In this document: positions 45,227 through 56,489 of the stretch, piece after piece
How the letters are laid out: each line of letters opens with the position of its first letter
Numbering within the stretch: position 1 is the first letter of the stretch
DNA from: Theropithecus gelada
Lineage: Eukaryota > Chordata > Mammalia > Primates > Cercopithecidae
DNA length: 64,000 nt
Direction of reading: 5' to 3'
Assembly: GCF_003255815.1 (NCBI RefSeq)
Contig: NC_037673.1
Coordinates: forward strand, 162,553,427-162,617,426
Translations under genes and position numbers: made by a program
The notes under the pieces: generated by a model
Told to the model about the DNA's origin: nothing
What the model saw: the letters and a program-made list of their open reading frames with translations, nothing else
Database searches by the model: none

Positions 45227-46135
45227 AAGCATCCAAGATTTCACGTAGCAATTCATCCCCCAAAACATGCTTTGTCTCCCTTGTTTTCTGGCTTTTCCAC
45301 TTTTAGGATAAAAGCTTAGAAAGAGTAATGCTGACAAAAAATTAGCCAGAGAGGAGTCAGTCCAAATCTTCCTAGCAGCCTACTTCTTTTTCATCCCTTC
45401 ATTTCCACATTTCTGTTCCTTCTCCTGTAAAGTATAGAGCTGACCATGGACAAATCTAAATAGCCAGAGTTTCTTCTTATCTTAGCATCCCCTCATTGTG
45501 AGGCCTCATAGGTTGCTCTTCTGGCCACCTGGCTCCCTGTTTCTCTGATGAGATTACCCAGGGGTCCTCAACCAGAGATTTCTCTTACCCTCTATATTCT
45601 GGGTCTTTTCCTTATTTACGTGTAATAAGCTTGTAGTTGTAGTTGAAATAGCATTAGAGTTGAAATGGATATGATCAGGCAATTCATAGGTGAAATTTTA
45701 GAGTATAGCCTCACGTGTTTTCTCAGGTAAAGGCCCTTTCGTGAGAATAATTTATTAACTGAAAAAATAATATGTCAAACTGATGAGGAGGAATCCTTGA
45801 GGGAGAGGGTACTGAAATTCCATTATGTGTATGACTGGAGTGGACACTGTCTCTCATCCTCCACCTGGACCCTCCTACCCATCCCCCCGTAGTCATCCAA
45901 CTATGACTCTGTGAGTCCTGCTGGGACTAAGCACTTGCAGAGGTCTCACAGCTACATCTCTCACTGGATCAAACCCTTAACCTCAGAGATCCACCTCACT
46001 GGAGTCCTCTCCCCGAGGGCAGCTGTGGCCAAAGATTGACAGACCCAGGAATGCAAATCCCTGCACACCTCCCCTTCCCACATGCCTCAATTTGTGACAA
46101 CTCTGGGGAGCCACTCTAGTTTCTGACATCTACCT
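45227..46135. other. Unique DNA
   Basis: Relatively C-rich between 45840 and 46130. No element or gene recognised. Confidence 0.4.
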
Positions 46136-46186
46136 TCTCCCCCCTCCCCCTCCCCCATTCCACTGCCTGGCACACACACACACCCT
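46136..46186 (+). repeat. C-rich run and short (CA)n
   Basis: (CCCCCT)n-like sequence at about 46137-46157 (its complement is G-rich), followed by (CA)6 at about 46170-46182. Confidence 0.7.
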
Positions 46187-48130
46187 TTGCTTTTGGATTC
46201 ACTCATAACTACATTTTCAGGCTCTTCTCTCTCTACCTTCTCCTGACCTCCTTACTTGCTTGTAGAGTGTCTCCTAAAGTCACTCTCCAAGGAAACCTTC
46301 TGCTCTGTTTCCAAAAAAGCTCAATGCAAAACAGTGCTTCTCCTTGCATTCTTAAGGAGCTCAGTCAGCTTCTCATAAATACTACTGTTTAGCAGAATAT
46401 TGCTGCAGACAGCAGAGGAGCTAACACCTTTCAGTGGGAAAAGGCGAGGTGCTGTGGGGAGAGCCGAAACCAAGATTGCTTGGGGAAGAGTGAATAGAGG
46501 TCAGCGGGGGGCCTTGGCAATTATGGGTGCATAATAATGGGTCTTAGCATACCAGAGGAAAATCCTCACCTCTGTCAGACAAGCTATCATTCCATTTTCA
46601 CCTCCAACCTGCAAATTTCAAAATCGATCCTTACTTTTTGTATGTGCCCTGGATGTTGCAGGTATAAAAACATTTCAGAACAAATGTGATCTGATCATTT
46701 GCCTATATATAGAGATCTTAATTATCACATTTATCCATTTTATTTCTTTTGAAAGGTTTTTGAGGTTGTATATCAATGACATCCCTTCCGAAGGATTTGC
46801 ATTTGAAAGGCTGTTGTTCAAATTTAATTCACATTTGACACAATGTTTTCTCTTGCAGAGCGTTACAGAATATCTGAAAATCAGTTTTTAGCAGTCTCTA
46901 TTCTACATCCCTCTGATCATCTCTCTTTTTGTTAACAGTATATTCTAAGTGAATTTCATGTGTGTTGTGGAAGTGAAAAAAATCAGAAAATGTTCATATG
47001 CTTTATTCAGTCCCATTTTGATTTTTAAACTCCATTTCTGTATTGTCTCTCCCATGGGGAGTACTGCCAAAAGGAGCCTGCGGGACAGTGTCTCTGGGCT
47101 TCCTGGGGCTTCCAGAGTCTAGACTAAGAATCGACCCGAACGGAGCACAGTGTGTTGTTGATAGAGAGTCACGATTAATATCTACCTCTGACTCTTCACT
47201 CTTCTGTGAGAGCAAGGCTGTATGAAATCACTCCACTTGCCCGGATGGTCTGTTTTGCACGTCAAGCTCCAACAGCTCTTAGTGAAAAACCAAGGTTACA
47301 CCCTCAAACCTAGGCTGAAGAAAGGGCTCTCTTTACGGGTAGCAGAATGTTCAGAATTGCTCCTGGCTAATCCTGTTATCTTAGGGGGGAAAAAATGAGG
47401 GTATTGATGAAGAGTCCCCTTTCTTTAAGAGGACTGTCCAGTAAGAGATGAGAGACAGCTGGAATTAGCAGCTATTTGTTTTGTATGTTTTTGTATGTTG
47501 TTTTCATATTGGAGCACATTTTGTTCCCATAGTTAGATGTTTTTTATTTATTTATTTATTTTACCCTTGGAAGAGAAATACCGAAATCCAGATGCAAATG
47601 CAGGGTACAAAGTAAACTGCAGAATGGTATGCTATCTCCGTATCATTGCTCATTTTATAGGTTTTGTCAGTTTCTGAAAACCGGTGGAAGATAATTGGCC
47701 TGAGATGTAAAGCCACACTCGGCTGTTCCAAGGAACAAAGAAAGACAGCTTTAGCCCACAAGGCCATATTTTGTGAAACATACTCTTCCTTTTTAATAAT
47801 GAGCCGATACACAGTGCTTCTTCTCAGCACTGAAAAATCTGTAGTTTTCCCCCTGCAATGTTGTACAAGGCATTTAAACTGGTGCCATTTGTAATGCTGT
47901 GGTCGGTCTCATTGAACAAGGAGAGCCTACACTTGTTATCTTAACGAAAGGCGGAATGACTGTAGCACTCCGGCGTGGCTGTGTGAGAGCTGCAATATCC
48001 TTCCAACATATTTAACCTTAGGACGATAGCATCAGAAACAGCGATAGCAAATAATCAGGACCCAGAAGCTGTCATCCCAGCAACTATCATGATCTTCTGG
48101 GTGTATTCAATGTTTCCTGTTTAGAAGTGG
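46187..48130. promoter_or_regulatory. Repeat-free block, candidate conserved non-coding DNA
   Basis: Almost 2 kb without any interspersed repeat, except a short TTTA run at about 47541-47562. Part of it (47640-48060) retains CpGs, for example 'cactccggcgtggc'. Frames on both strands overlap one another, so coding use is not supported. Regulatory function is inference. Confidence 0.2.
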
Positions 48131-48439
48131 GCAAATATTTGTCAAGAAATATAAATATGAAAATCTAACTGGGGAATTCAGGTCATGCCCAGAAGACAGA
48201 ACAAGTAGCCAATACTTCCCATGGGAATCATAAATATATTGTCATAAAGAAAATACATCCCCCATTCAAACGTAACCACCCTGCTACACTATAGGCACCA
48301 CGGCATTGGCAGAGGTGACCATGGTAACACCTCTGTCTTTCATTCTTACTTCCTTATTTGAATTCAGTCACCATTTTAATTTTTCTTTGAAATCCCACTC
48401 CAACTACATGTTATTTTTTCCCATAATTTACTTGGCTGG
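48131..48439. other. Unique DNA
   Basis: No repeat recognised up to the start of the L2 element. Confidence 0.35.
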
Positions 48440-49387
48440 CTTCTTTCCAGTCTACTCTGGATACAGCAGTCAAAGCTATCTTCTTAAAAGTAAATTTGAT
48501 TACATTACCCTGTTAGGAATCTTCAATAGTGGCCAGCCGCAGTGGCTCTCGCCTGTAATCCCAGCACTTTGGGAGGCTGAGGTGGGTGGATCACAAGGTC
48601 AGGAGTTCAAGACCAGCCTGGCCAAGATGGTGAAATCTCGTCTCTACTAAAAATACAAAAATTAGCCAGGCGTGGTGGCACGCACCTGTAGTCCCAGCTG
48701 TTCAGGGGGCTGAGGCAGGAGAATCACTTGAACCCAGGAGGCAGAGGTTGCAAAGAGCCCAGATCGTGCCACTGCACTCCAGCCTGGGTGACACAGTGAG
48801 ACTTTGTCTCAAAAAAAAAAACAAAAACAAAAACAAAAACAAAATAAAAACCTCCAATGGCCGAATAAAATCAAAACTCTTCACCATAGCCCAAGACTTG
48901 GCATGCTGTGTGCTCGCCTCTCCATTACTGATCTCTCACACTTCATTTCCTTTGCTCATTCATCCAAGAACACAGGCTTTCTTTCTTCTCCTAGGACACA
49001 CCAAGATCCTCCTGCTCCTGGGTCTTAATGCAAGTAAACTTCTCCCTATTCTTACCTCAAACGAATTATTTACTGGGTTTCTTCTCACCCCTCTGGTCTT
49101 AGCTTAAATGTTACCACCCATGTGAAGTCCTGCTTAACAAACTTGCCCACAGTAAATGTCTCTCACTCCCTGTTTTAAATGTAAGCTTTGAGATTGTCTC
49201 TTCCACGGCAGATACAATCATTCAAATTATTTTATACATTTGTTTTTCTACCTCCTGTAAGCTATGAACTTCCTGAAGTCAAAGAGGAGGACTTTCCTCC
49301 CTTAGTCCCTTTCTCCCCCTTATTTCCAGAGTCTACAACAGTACCTGGCACATATCAACTGTTTAGTAAACACTTACGGAAGGAATG
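48440..49387 (+). mobile_element. Long L2 LINE segment (3' end of ORF and 3' UTR), split by an Alu
   Basis: In order: 'acagcagtcaaagctatcttcttaaaag', [Alu], 'aataaaatcaaaactcttcaccatagcc', 'ccaagatcctcctgctcctgg', 'ggtcttagcttaaatgttacc' and 'aacagtacctggcacatatcaactgtttagtaaacac'. These match successive parts of L2 to its 3' end. About 630 bp of L2 survive. Confidence 0.8.
48531..48847 (+). mobile_element. AluS-type SINE nested in L2
   Basis: Starts GGCCAGCCGCAGTGGCTCTC and ends in an (AAAAC)n tail. Flanks 'aatcttcaatagt' and 'aacctccaatggc' are both versions of one L2 site, so they are a diverged target duplication. Confidence 0.93.
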
Positions 49388-50634
49388 AGTTTTCCCATGG
49401 CCTACTGTATTTAAATCGTACTTTGTTTTTTTTTTCCTTGTTTGGCCCCCTACCGGGTGGAACTTGCTGAGCATCACATCCTATCCTCATGCTCAACGTT
49501 TTTGTGGGCTTATGAAACCCCTACACTTTTTGCTACCTTGTGTATTTCAATAGGGAAGAGCAAAGCCAAAGTAATGTCACTGAGCACACGAGAAGGCACC
49601 ACAGATGGGAGGAGAGATAACATATGATAGAGAGCACCCGCAGGATTCCGTGTCTTCTCAAAAGGCTCCTGGCCACGTAGAGCAGACACAGCTAAGCAGA
49701 TGGTGGGAGTCATTTGCTTTTGCAATTCACTTGTTTATGTTTTGCCTGCCTTCCTGTCAATTTCAGCTCTTGAGTCCTTATAGGCAGGGTCTTGTCCATG
49801 GTTATTATTGAGGTGTCACCTAATGAAGGTTTGGTCTTTTAGAAACATTGACTGTTTTGTGGTAAATTTTATTTGGCAGTACAGGGACCGTCAAGAATCA
49901 GATGATAAACTTGACTTGAATCAATGATGTTTTAATTAGATGACCTTGAGTACAACTGGCCAGTTTCCTATGTACATTTTCTCAAACAGCTTTTACAGTA
50001 ATAAATACTCTAGCGATATCAGGTGGACTCACCATCTGAATGTGAAAAGCCAGGCCATATTTTAGTAGTTGAATAGACCTAAAGCATGGCACAGAAGTTT
50101 TTATTGTTGTTGTTTTGTTTTGTTTTGTTTTTACATATAAAGTCCATTTATTCAATTAACATTTATTATAGTGGACACTATTTGTTGGTAGTTCAGAGCA
50201 CAGGGAGAAATAGTCCTTGCCTTTTTCCTTTATCCTATTTAAACTAGAAAGATAGACAAAAGAAAAAAATGCATATACACAGCTACTTAGTACTATACAG
50301 CACAATCAAATTTACTTATTAAAAGGTTTGTCTGATACCACCCTGGCATAATGAGTGGTTTTATTAAGATTGCAATGTTTATTGGATTAGGGCTTAAGCT
50401 GATGACAAAAGTATGTTGTACTTGGTTTTTAGCCAACAGAGAAGCTTTGAATTGTAAAATCTTAGGAGGCCAACGAATCTGACAAGAAACCATTGGTAAA
50501 GCATTTATGACCTTGACGTTGTTTTTGAATTGTTTTTTGCTTAGTTTTTCTGTGATAAATCTGGGAGAGTATATTTAAATTGTAATTTTTAATATAATGA
50601 AACTAAACATTTTTTAAATAAATAGGAAGTGTGT
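49388..50634. other. Unique DNA, with (GTTTT)n
   Basis: A TTG/TTTTG run lies at about 50100-50133. Otherwise no repeat or gene recognised. Short frames at 49442-49811 overlap on both strands. Confidence 0.4.
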
Positions 50635-50652
50635 AAGAAAATGTCATGATTT

Positions 50653-50941
50653 GGCTGAGTGCGGTGGCTCACACTTGTCATCCTAGCACTTTGGGAGGCC
50701 GAGGCGGGCGGATCACGAGGTCAGGAGATGGAGACCATCCTGGCTAACACAGTGAAACCCCGTCTCTACTAAAAATACAAAAAATTAGCCGGGCGTGCTG
50801 ATGGGTGCCTGTAGTCCCAGCTACTTGGGAGGCTGAGGCAGGAGAATGACGTGAACCCGGGACGCGGAGCTTTCAGTGAACAGAGATGGCGCCACTGCAC
50901 TCCAGCCTGGGCGACAGAGCGAGACTCCGTCTCATAAAAAA
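50653..50941 (+). mobile_element. AluY SINE, full length
   Basis: AluY pattern ('cgggcggatcacgaggtcag', 'gagaccatcctggctaacac', 'cgtgaacccgggacgcggag'). An 18-bp duplication AAGAAAATGTCATGATTT (one mismatch) lies at 50635-50652 and 50942-50959. Confidence 0.96.
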
Positions 50942-50959
50942 AAGAAAATGTCTTGATTT

Positions 50960-51299
50960 ATAAATGAATTTGTAACATGGTGACCATTGCCAGAATGCAT
51001 ATTAGATTACATTGGTCTATTATGATCATTATCATAGGAGTAAGGTATGTGGATTTGGCAATGTATTTTTATCAATATTTGCATATTATGTTAAGTATCC
51101 ACATTGTGTGAGTCTATGTTTAGAAGCCTATATTTGTCAAGAACTGAGAAGGTTCTGAGATTTTACCCTACTTTCAAACTAACAAGGTAACTTGCAACAG
51201 TTTCATAGATGCTGGTAGAGACATAAGACTTCTGGGTCAAGACACATGATTTTATTCCTCACCACATTGCAGGCAGCATAACTTCATGTCTGTATTACT
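50960..51299. other. Unique DNA
   Basis: No repeat or gene recognised. Confidence 0.4.
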
Positions 51300-51530
51300 T
51301 CTTAACCCCCAAGTCCCACAGGGGTGATAAAGTGATGGGCCCAGGATCCAGTGGGTCTGTGTCGTTCTGAGAAACATTGACCTTAGGAAACCCCCCATCT
51401 GTTAAAGTTATTGCTAGCAAAGTCACCCAGTCTTTGTCCCAGAGGCAGATATTATCTTTCTTATATTGTTCAGGAAAAAAAAAAAATATCTGCCCTTTGT
51501 CCCAGAGGGAGAAATTATTATCCAAAGTCT
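51300..51530. repeat. Unassigned block with a repeated 14-mer
   Basis: CTTTGTCCCAGAGG occurs at 51432-51445 and 51495-51508, 63 bases apart, each followed by an 'aga-atta' context. A diverged relative ('aagtcccacaggg') lies at about 51310. It may be an old LTR or local duplication; family not recognised. Confidence 0.45.
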
Positions 51531-51831
51531 GGCCCAGCGCATTGGCTCATGCCTGTAATCATAGCACTTTGGGAGGCTGAGGCAGGCAGATCACTTGAGG
51601 TCAGGAGCTTGAAACCAGTCTGGCTAATGTGGTGAAACCCAGTCTCTACTAAAAATAAAAAAAAAAATAAAAAAAAAAAACAGGCGTGGTGGCAGGTGCC
51701 TGTAATCCCAGCTACTTGGGAGGCTAAGGCAGGAGAATTGCTTGAACCTGAGAAGTGGAGGTTGCAGTGACCTGAGATCATGTCACTTCACTCCAGCCTG
51801 GGCCACAGAGCAAGACTTGGTCTCAAAAAAA
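51531..51831 (+). mobile_element. Alu SINE with an expanded A-rich linker
   Basis: Starts GGCCCAGCGCATTGGCTCAT. The central linker has become a run of A with two T interruptions (51652-51680), and the usual 'attagccggg' start of the right arm is lost. Confidence 0.92.
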
Positions 51832-52904
51832 TGAAAATTTAAATTTAAAAAAAGTTATTCTGCTGTATAAACATTCTTGAAAAGATAATCTGGGTCAAAA
51901 CCTGTCACAAGGCATATACAAATGCAACAAAGAATTGCCTTGCACCAATATCAACCACTACTAAGTTGTGTTTTAACAGATTCTCAGTTTTGACCTAAGG
52001 TATTTAAACAATGACTAAAAGGCATAAAGAGGACAGTTTATATTTACAATTTGAATCAATTTTTACATGAAAAAATAATAGTATTTAAACTTCAAGTTTG
52101 AGAAATCACATTCTGACATTTTTTAAAAGAATGTAAACTCAGCTTTTGTATACAATAAGTGATCATCTTTCTCACACAGAGACTAAAACTGTGATCAGAA
52201 TGTTTATTCTAGAAATTCTGAAATGAATATTTAATTTCTGAGAAAAATAAAAATTGCTTGTTTTAGAAAATGTTAAAATTTCAGAATCTTAAAACTCAAA
52301 TCTCTTCGAGAAATTCTGTTATGTCAGAGATTTTGTCATGTTTATTAGAGTGATTTAACTCAAACATTCTCCATGAACAGCAGAGTTATTATTAACTCCA
52401 GCATATAGATTCTGCCCTGAAGAAGATTCAGAAACACAAGCCCCCATGTTGCAACGGCCTATGGTTTGTTGGAATGTTCTGCTTAACGCGATGATTATAG
52501 AGAAAATAGAGATTTCCAACAAACACTAGTAACAGAAAATTACCCATCTTGGTATTTTCAGGTTTAATTCATTCCTCAGACTTCTGTCAAATACCTACTC
52601 TTACAATGCCACTTCCAGGGAGTCGAGAAGTGAGTCATATATGATAGTAGCCATGCACTCCAAAAATTAACAGTATGGGAAAAGATGTAAAAGAAAACTG
52701 ATTCAGCCATGATGCATTGTCCATTTCCTAAATTGTCAGAAATCCTTATGAAACCAAAGCATATTTGGTATTAATTAAGAGGAAGAAAAAGAAGATGCCT
52801 TCTACACATAGCTAGAATTTCTTCACCCTCAGAAACACTAGTTAAATTCCTTAATGGAAAAAATGGCTTCATGCAAATGTATAGTAAACCAAATTTAACT
52901 TTTT
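51832..52904. other. Unique AT-rich DNA
   Basis: No repeat or gene recognised. Confidence 0.4.
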
Positions 52905-53085
52905 CAAGCTTTTCTTTGTGACCTTGGGCAAGTTACTTAACCTCTGTTTGCCTCATTTTATTCATCTTAAGAATGGAGATAATGATATTATCTACCCAAG
53001 AGTGTTGTTGCAAAATATTAAGAAAGATAAAAGGAACTTGCAATAGCACCAAGCACAAAGTTAGCATTCAGGAAATACTAGATTT
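52905..53085 (+). mobile_element. MIR SINE
   Basis: 'gtgaccttgggcaagttacttaacctctgtttgcctcattttattcatcttaagaatggagataatgat', followed by 'gcaatagcaccaagcacaaagttagcattcaggaaat', matches MIR from its core to its 3' end. It is the best-preserved MIR here. Confidence 0.9.
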
Positions 53086-53657
53086 CATGATTGTGGTTGT
53101 TGATTTAAAAGTTTAGTTTTCGAAAGTGTTGTACCTGATGACATTAGTGCAATTTGACCATTGAAGATAATTTACGTTATGTATATAGCAAACAAATAAC
53201 TCCAGTGAAGTAGTTTCAACTTTATTTTTTAAATCAACTTTATTAAAATGTAGTTCATATACCATAAATTCACCCATATGTTGAATGAATTTTGATGTAA
53301 AGATTATATAAAAACAATTTGATGGTTTTTATAGTATTCATCAAGTTGTATAACCATAACTATAATACAATCAATTTTAGAATATTACATCACCTTCAAA
53401 AGAAACTCTGTATCTACTGTCAGTTACTCCCCATTTTCCCCAGTCCCCCTCCACCTTGCTCTAGGCAACCACCAATCTACTTTCTCTCTCTATAGGTTTG
53501 ACTAGTATGAACATTTTATGTAAATGAAATAATATAATATGTAGTCTTTTGTGACTGGCTATTTTCACTTAGCTAATATTTTCAAGATTCATCCCTGTTG
53601 TAGCATTGATACTATAATCCTTTTTTTTTGCAAAATAATCTTTTGTGAAAATATACC

Positions 53658-54321
53658 TGATATGGTTTGTCTCCCACTCGAATCTCATCACAAACTATAA
53701 TTCCCACATGTTGAGGAAGGGACCAGGTGGGGGGTGACTGGATCATAGGGGCAGTTTCCCCCATACTCTTCTCATGAAAGTGACAGAGTTCTCATGAGAT
53801 CTGATGGTATAAAAGTGGCAGTTTCCCCTGCTCACTCTCTCTCTCCTGCTGCCAGGTGAGATGTGCCTTGCTTCCCCTTCACTTTCCGCCATGATTCCTG
53901 AGGCCTCCCCAGCCATGTGGAACTGTGTGGAAAGATGTGGAAACATCTTTCCTTTATAAATTACCCAGACTCAGACTCAGATATTTTTTTTTTTTTTCCT
54001 GAGACAGAGTCTCCCTGGTTGCCCGGGATGTAGTGCAGTGACACAAACTCGGCTCACTGCAACCTTCGCTTCCTGGGTTCAAGCAATTCTTCTGCCTCAG
54101 TTTCCCAAGTAGCTGGGATTACAGGCATGTACCATGACGCCTGGCTAATTTTTGTATTTTTAGTGGAGACAGGATTTCACCATGTTGGCCAGGCTGCTCT
54201 CGAACTCCTGACCTCAAGTGATCCACCTGCCTCAGCCACCCAAAATGCTGGGATTACAGGTGTGAGCCACTGCGCCCAGCCTCAGGTATTCTTTATAGCG
54301 GTGTGAAAATGGACTAATACA
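53658..54321 (+). repeat. 5' LTR of the MaLR element (Alu-interrupted)
   Basis: Contains 'gagttctcatgagatctgatgg', 'cctgaggcctccccagccatg' and 'cctttataaattacccaga', then resumes after the Alu with 'gtattctttatagcggtgtgaaaatggactaatac'. These are standard MST/THE1 LTR landmarks. Confidence 0.88.
53986..54280 (-). mobile_element. AluS-type SINE nested in the MaLR 5' LTR
   Basis: Complement-strand Alu. Target duplication CTCAGATATT / CTCAGGTATT at 53976-53985 and 54281-54290. Confidence 0.94.
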
Positions 54322-55307
54322 GAGAATTGGTACCAGCTGAATTGGGTACTGCTATAAACATACCTGAAAATGTGGAAGCAACTTTGGAACTAGGTAACAG
54401 GCAGAGGTTGAAACAGTCTGAATGGCTCAGAAGAAGACAGGAAGATGTGGGAAAGTTGGAAACTTCCTAGATACGTGTTGAGTGATTTTGACCAAAATGC
54501 TGAGAATGATAGAGATGGTGAAATCCAGGCTGAGATGGTCTCAGATGGAGATGAGGAACTTATTGGGAACTGGAGTAAAGGTCATTCTTGCTATGCTTTA
54601 GCTGAGAGATTGGCAGCATTTTGCCCCTGCCCTGGAGATCTCTGGAACTTTAAACTTGAGGAAGATGGTTTAGGGTATCTGGCAGAAGAAATTTCTAAGC
54701 AAGCAGCAAAGCATTCTAGATGTGACCTGGGTTTTCCTGAAAATGCAGTTACGAGCATTCACAAAGGGATGACTTGAAATGGGAACTTACATTTAAAAGA
54801 GAAGCAGAGCATAACAATTTAGAAAATTGGCTGTAATCCTAGCACTTTATTTGGGAGGCCCAGGCAGGCAGATCACTGGAAGTCAGGAATTGGAGACCAG
54901 CCTGGCTAGCATGGGGGAACCCATCTCTACTAAAAATACAAAAACTTTTAGTTGGACTTGGTGGTGCTCACCTGTATTCCCAGCTACTCAGGAGACTGAG
55001 GCACAAGAATCGCTTGAACTCGGAAGGCAGAGGTTGCAGTGAGCTGAGATCATGCCACTGCACTCCAGCCTGGGTCATAGAGTGAGACTCTGTCTCAAAA
55101 AGAAATTTGGAAAATTTGCAGCCTGACCATGAAGTAGAAGAGAACAACCCGATTTCTGGGGAGAAATTCAAGCTGGCTGCAGAAATTTGCATAAGTAATG
55201 AGAAGCCAAATGTTAGTAGCCCAACACAATGGGAAAACTTCTCCAGGGCGTGTCAGAGATCTTTAAGGTAGCCCCTCCCATCACAGGTCTAGAGGCCTAG
55301 AAGGTGC
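54322..55307 (+). pseudogene. MaLR internal region with a gag-like remnant
   Basis: Follows the 5' LTR ('gagaattggtaccag') and reaches the motif 'cacaggtctagaggcctag' that closes MaLR interiors. A 110-codon frame (54445-54777) remains open and corresponds to part of the MaLR gag-like region. It is far shorter than a complete frame and is followed by stops and the Alu at 54831. MaLR elements are old and non-autonomous, so this is a fossil with no function inferred. Confidence 0.65.
54831..55100 (+). mobile_element. Alu SINE, 5'-truncated, nested in the MaLR interior
   Basis: Starts at 'ctgtaatcctagcacttt', so about the first 20 bases of Alu are missing. Flanks AGAAAATTGG (54821-54830) and AGAAATTTGG (55101-55110) look like a target duplication. 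Confidence 0.9.
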
Positions 55308-55448
55308 CTGCTTCACAGTCTGCCATGATTGTAAGTTTCCTGAGGCCTCCCCGGCCATGCTGAACTATGAGTCAATTAAACCTCTTTTCTTTATAAATTA
55401 CCCAGTCTCGGGTATTTCTTTATAGCAGTGTGAAAATGGACTAACACA
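55308..55448 (+). repeat. 3' LTR remnant of the MaLR element
   Basis: Only the last 140 bases or so of the LTR remain ('gccatgattgtaagtttcctgaggcctcc' to 'atggactaacaca'). The U3 portion present in the 5' LTR is missing, so a deletion joined the interior to the LTR centre. Confidence 0.85.
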
Positions 55449-56188
55449 ACACCACATTCTGTTTATTCATTCATCAGTTCACAGATATTGGCCTGTTTTC
55501 ACCTTTTATCTACGATACATAAGGCTACTATGCACATTTGTGTACAAGTTTTTATGTGGACATATATTTTCAGTCCTCTTGGGTATACAATCCTAGGAGT
55601 AGAATTACTGGGTCATATTGTTTATTACCATATGTTTAACTTTTTGAAGAACTAATAGACTGTTTTCAAAAGTATACTTTCTGACCAGCAATCTATGAAG
55701 ATATCAATTTCTCCACATCTTCACCAACACTTCATTCTATCTTTTTGATTATGGCTATCCTAGTTAGTTGAACAACTTTGTATGAGATTATTGGTCATTT
55801 TTATTTGTTCTTTTGGATAAATGTCTATTCAAACTCCTTGTACATTTTAAAATTGAGTTGTCTGTCTTTGTACTATTAAGGTATAAGAGTTCTTTATATA
55901 TTCTATAATGAAGTCTCTTATCAGACATATGATTTTAAAATATTTTCTCCCATTCTGTAGGTGGTTTTCAATTTTTTTTAATCATATCCTTTGAAGCACA
56001 GATTTTAATTTTAATGACATGCAATTTCTCTCCTTTTTCTTTTGTTACTTTTGTTTTGGTGTCATATTTAAGAAAGCTTTTCCTAGCCCAATTTATTCCT
56101 ATATTTTCTTCTAACAGAGTTTTAGGACTTACATTCAGATCTTTGGTCTATTTTGAATTAACTAGTTGCTTATGGCATGAGGAATTAG

Positions 56189-56489
56189 TTTTTTGTTTTT
56201 TTTTTTTTTTTGAGATGGAGTCTCGCTCTGTCACCAGGCTGGAGTGCAGTGGCCCAGTCTCGGCTCACTGCAATCTCCACCTCCCAGGTGCAAGTGATTC
56301 CCCTGCCTCAGCCTCCCAAGTAGCTGGGATTACAGGCACGTGCCATCACGCCCAGCTAGTTTTTGTATTTTCAGTAGAGACGGGTTTCACCATGTTGGCC
56401 AGGATGGTCTCGATCTCTTGACTTCGTGATATGCCCGCTACGGCCTCCCAAAGTGCTGGAATTACAGGCATGAGCCACTGTGCCCGGCC
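56189..56489 (-). mobile_element. Alu SINE nested in L1M
   Basis: Complement-strand Alu with a T-rich head, ending 'gagccactgtgcccggcc'. The minus-strand L1M continues on both sides. The 135-residue plus-strand frame here mixes L1 and Alu sequence and is not a gene. Confidence 0.93.

Larger units (their letters stand above)
53658..55448 (+). mobile_element. MaLR (MST/THE1-type) provirus with a truncated 3' LTR
   Basis: 5' LTR, internal region and part of a 3' LTR, inserted into L1M. It begins TGATATGGTTTG and ends 'atggactaacaca'. A 5-bp target duplication ATACC / ACACC at 53653-53657 and 55449-55453 supports one insertion. Two Alus (53986-54280 and 54831-55100) landed in it later. Confidence 0.85.

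Noticed and set aside
46840..46890. Splice-acceptor-like 'tttctcttgcag' as evidence of an exon
   Set aside because: Acceptor-like strings are common, and no open frame or donor of useful length follows.
49740..49815. Strong pyrimidine tract plus AG (ending near 49768) as a candidate exon boundary
   Set aside because: The following sequence has no sustained frame and no clear donor; one motif alone does not support an exon.
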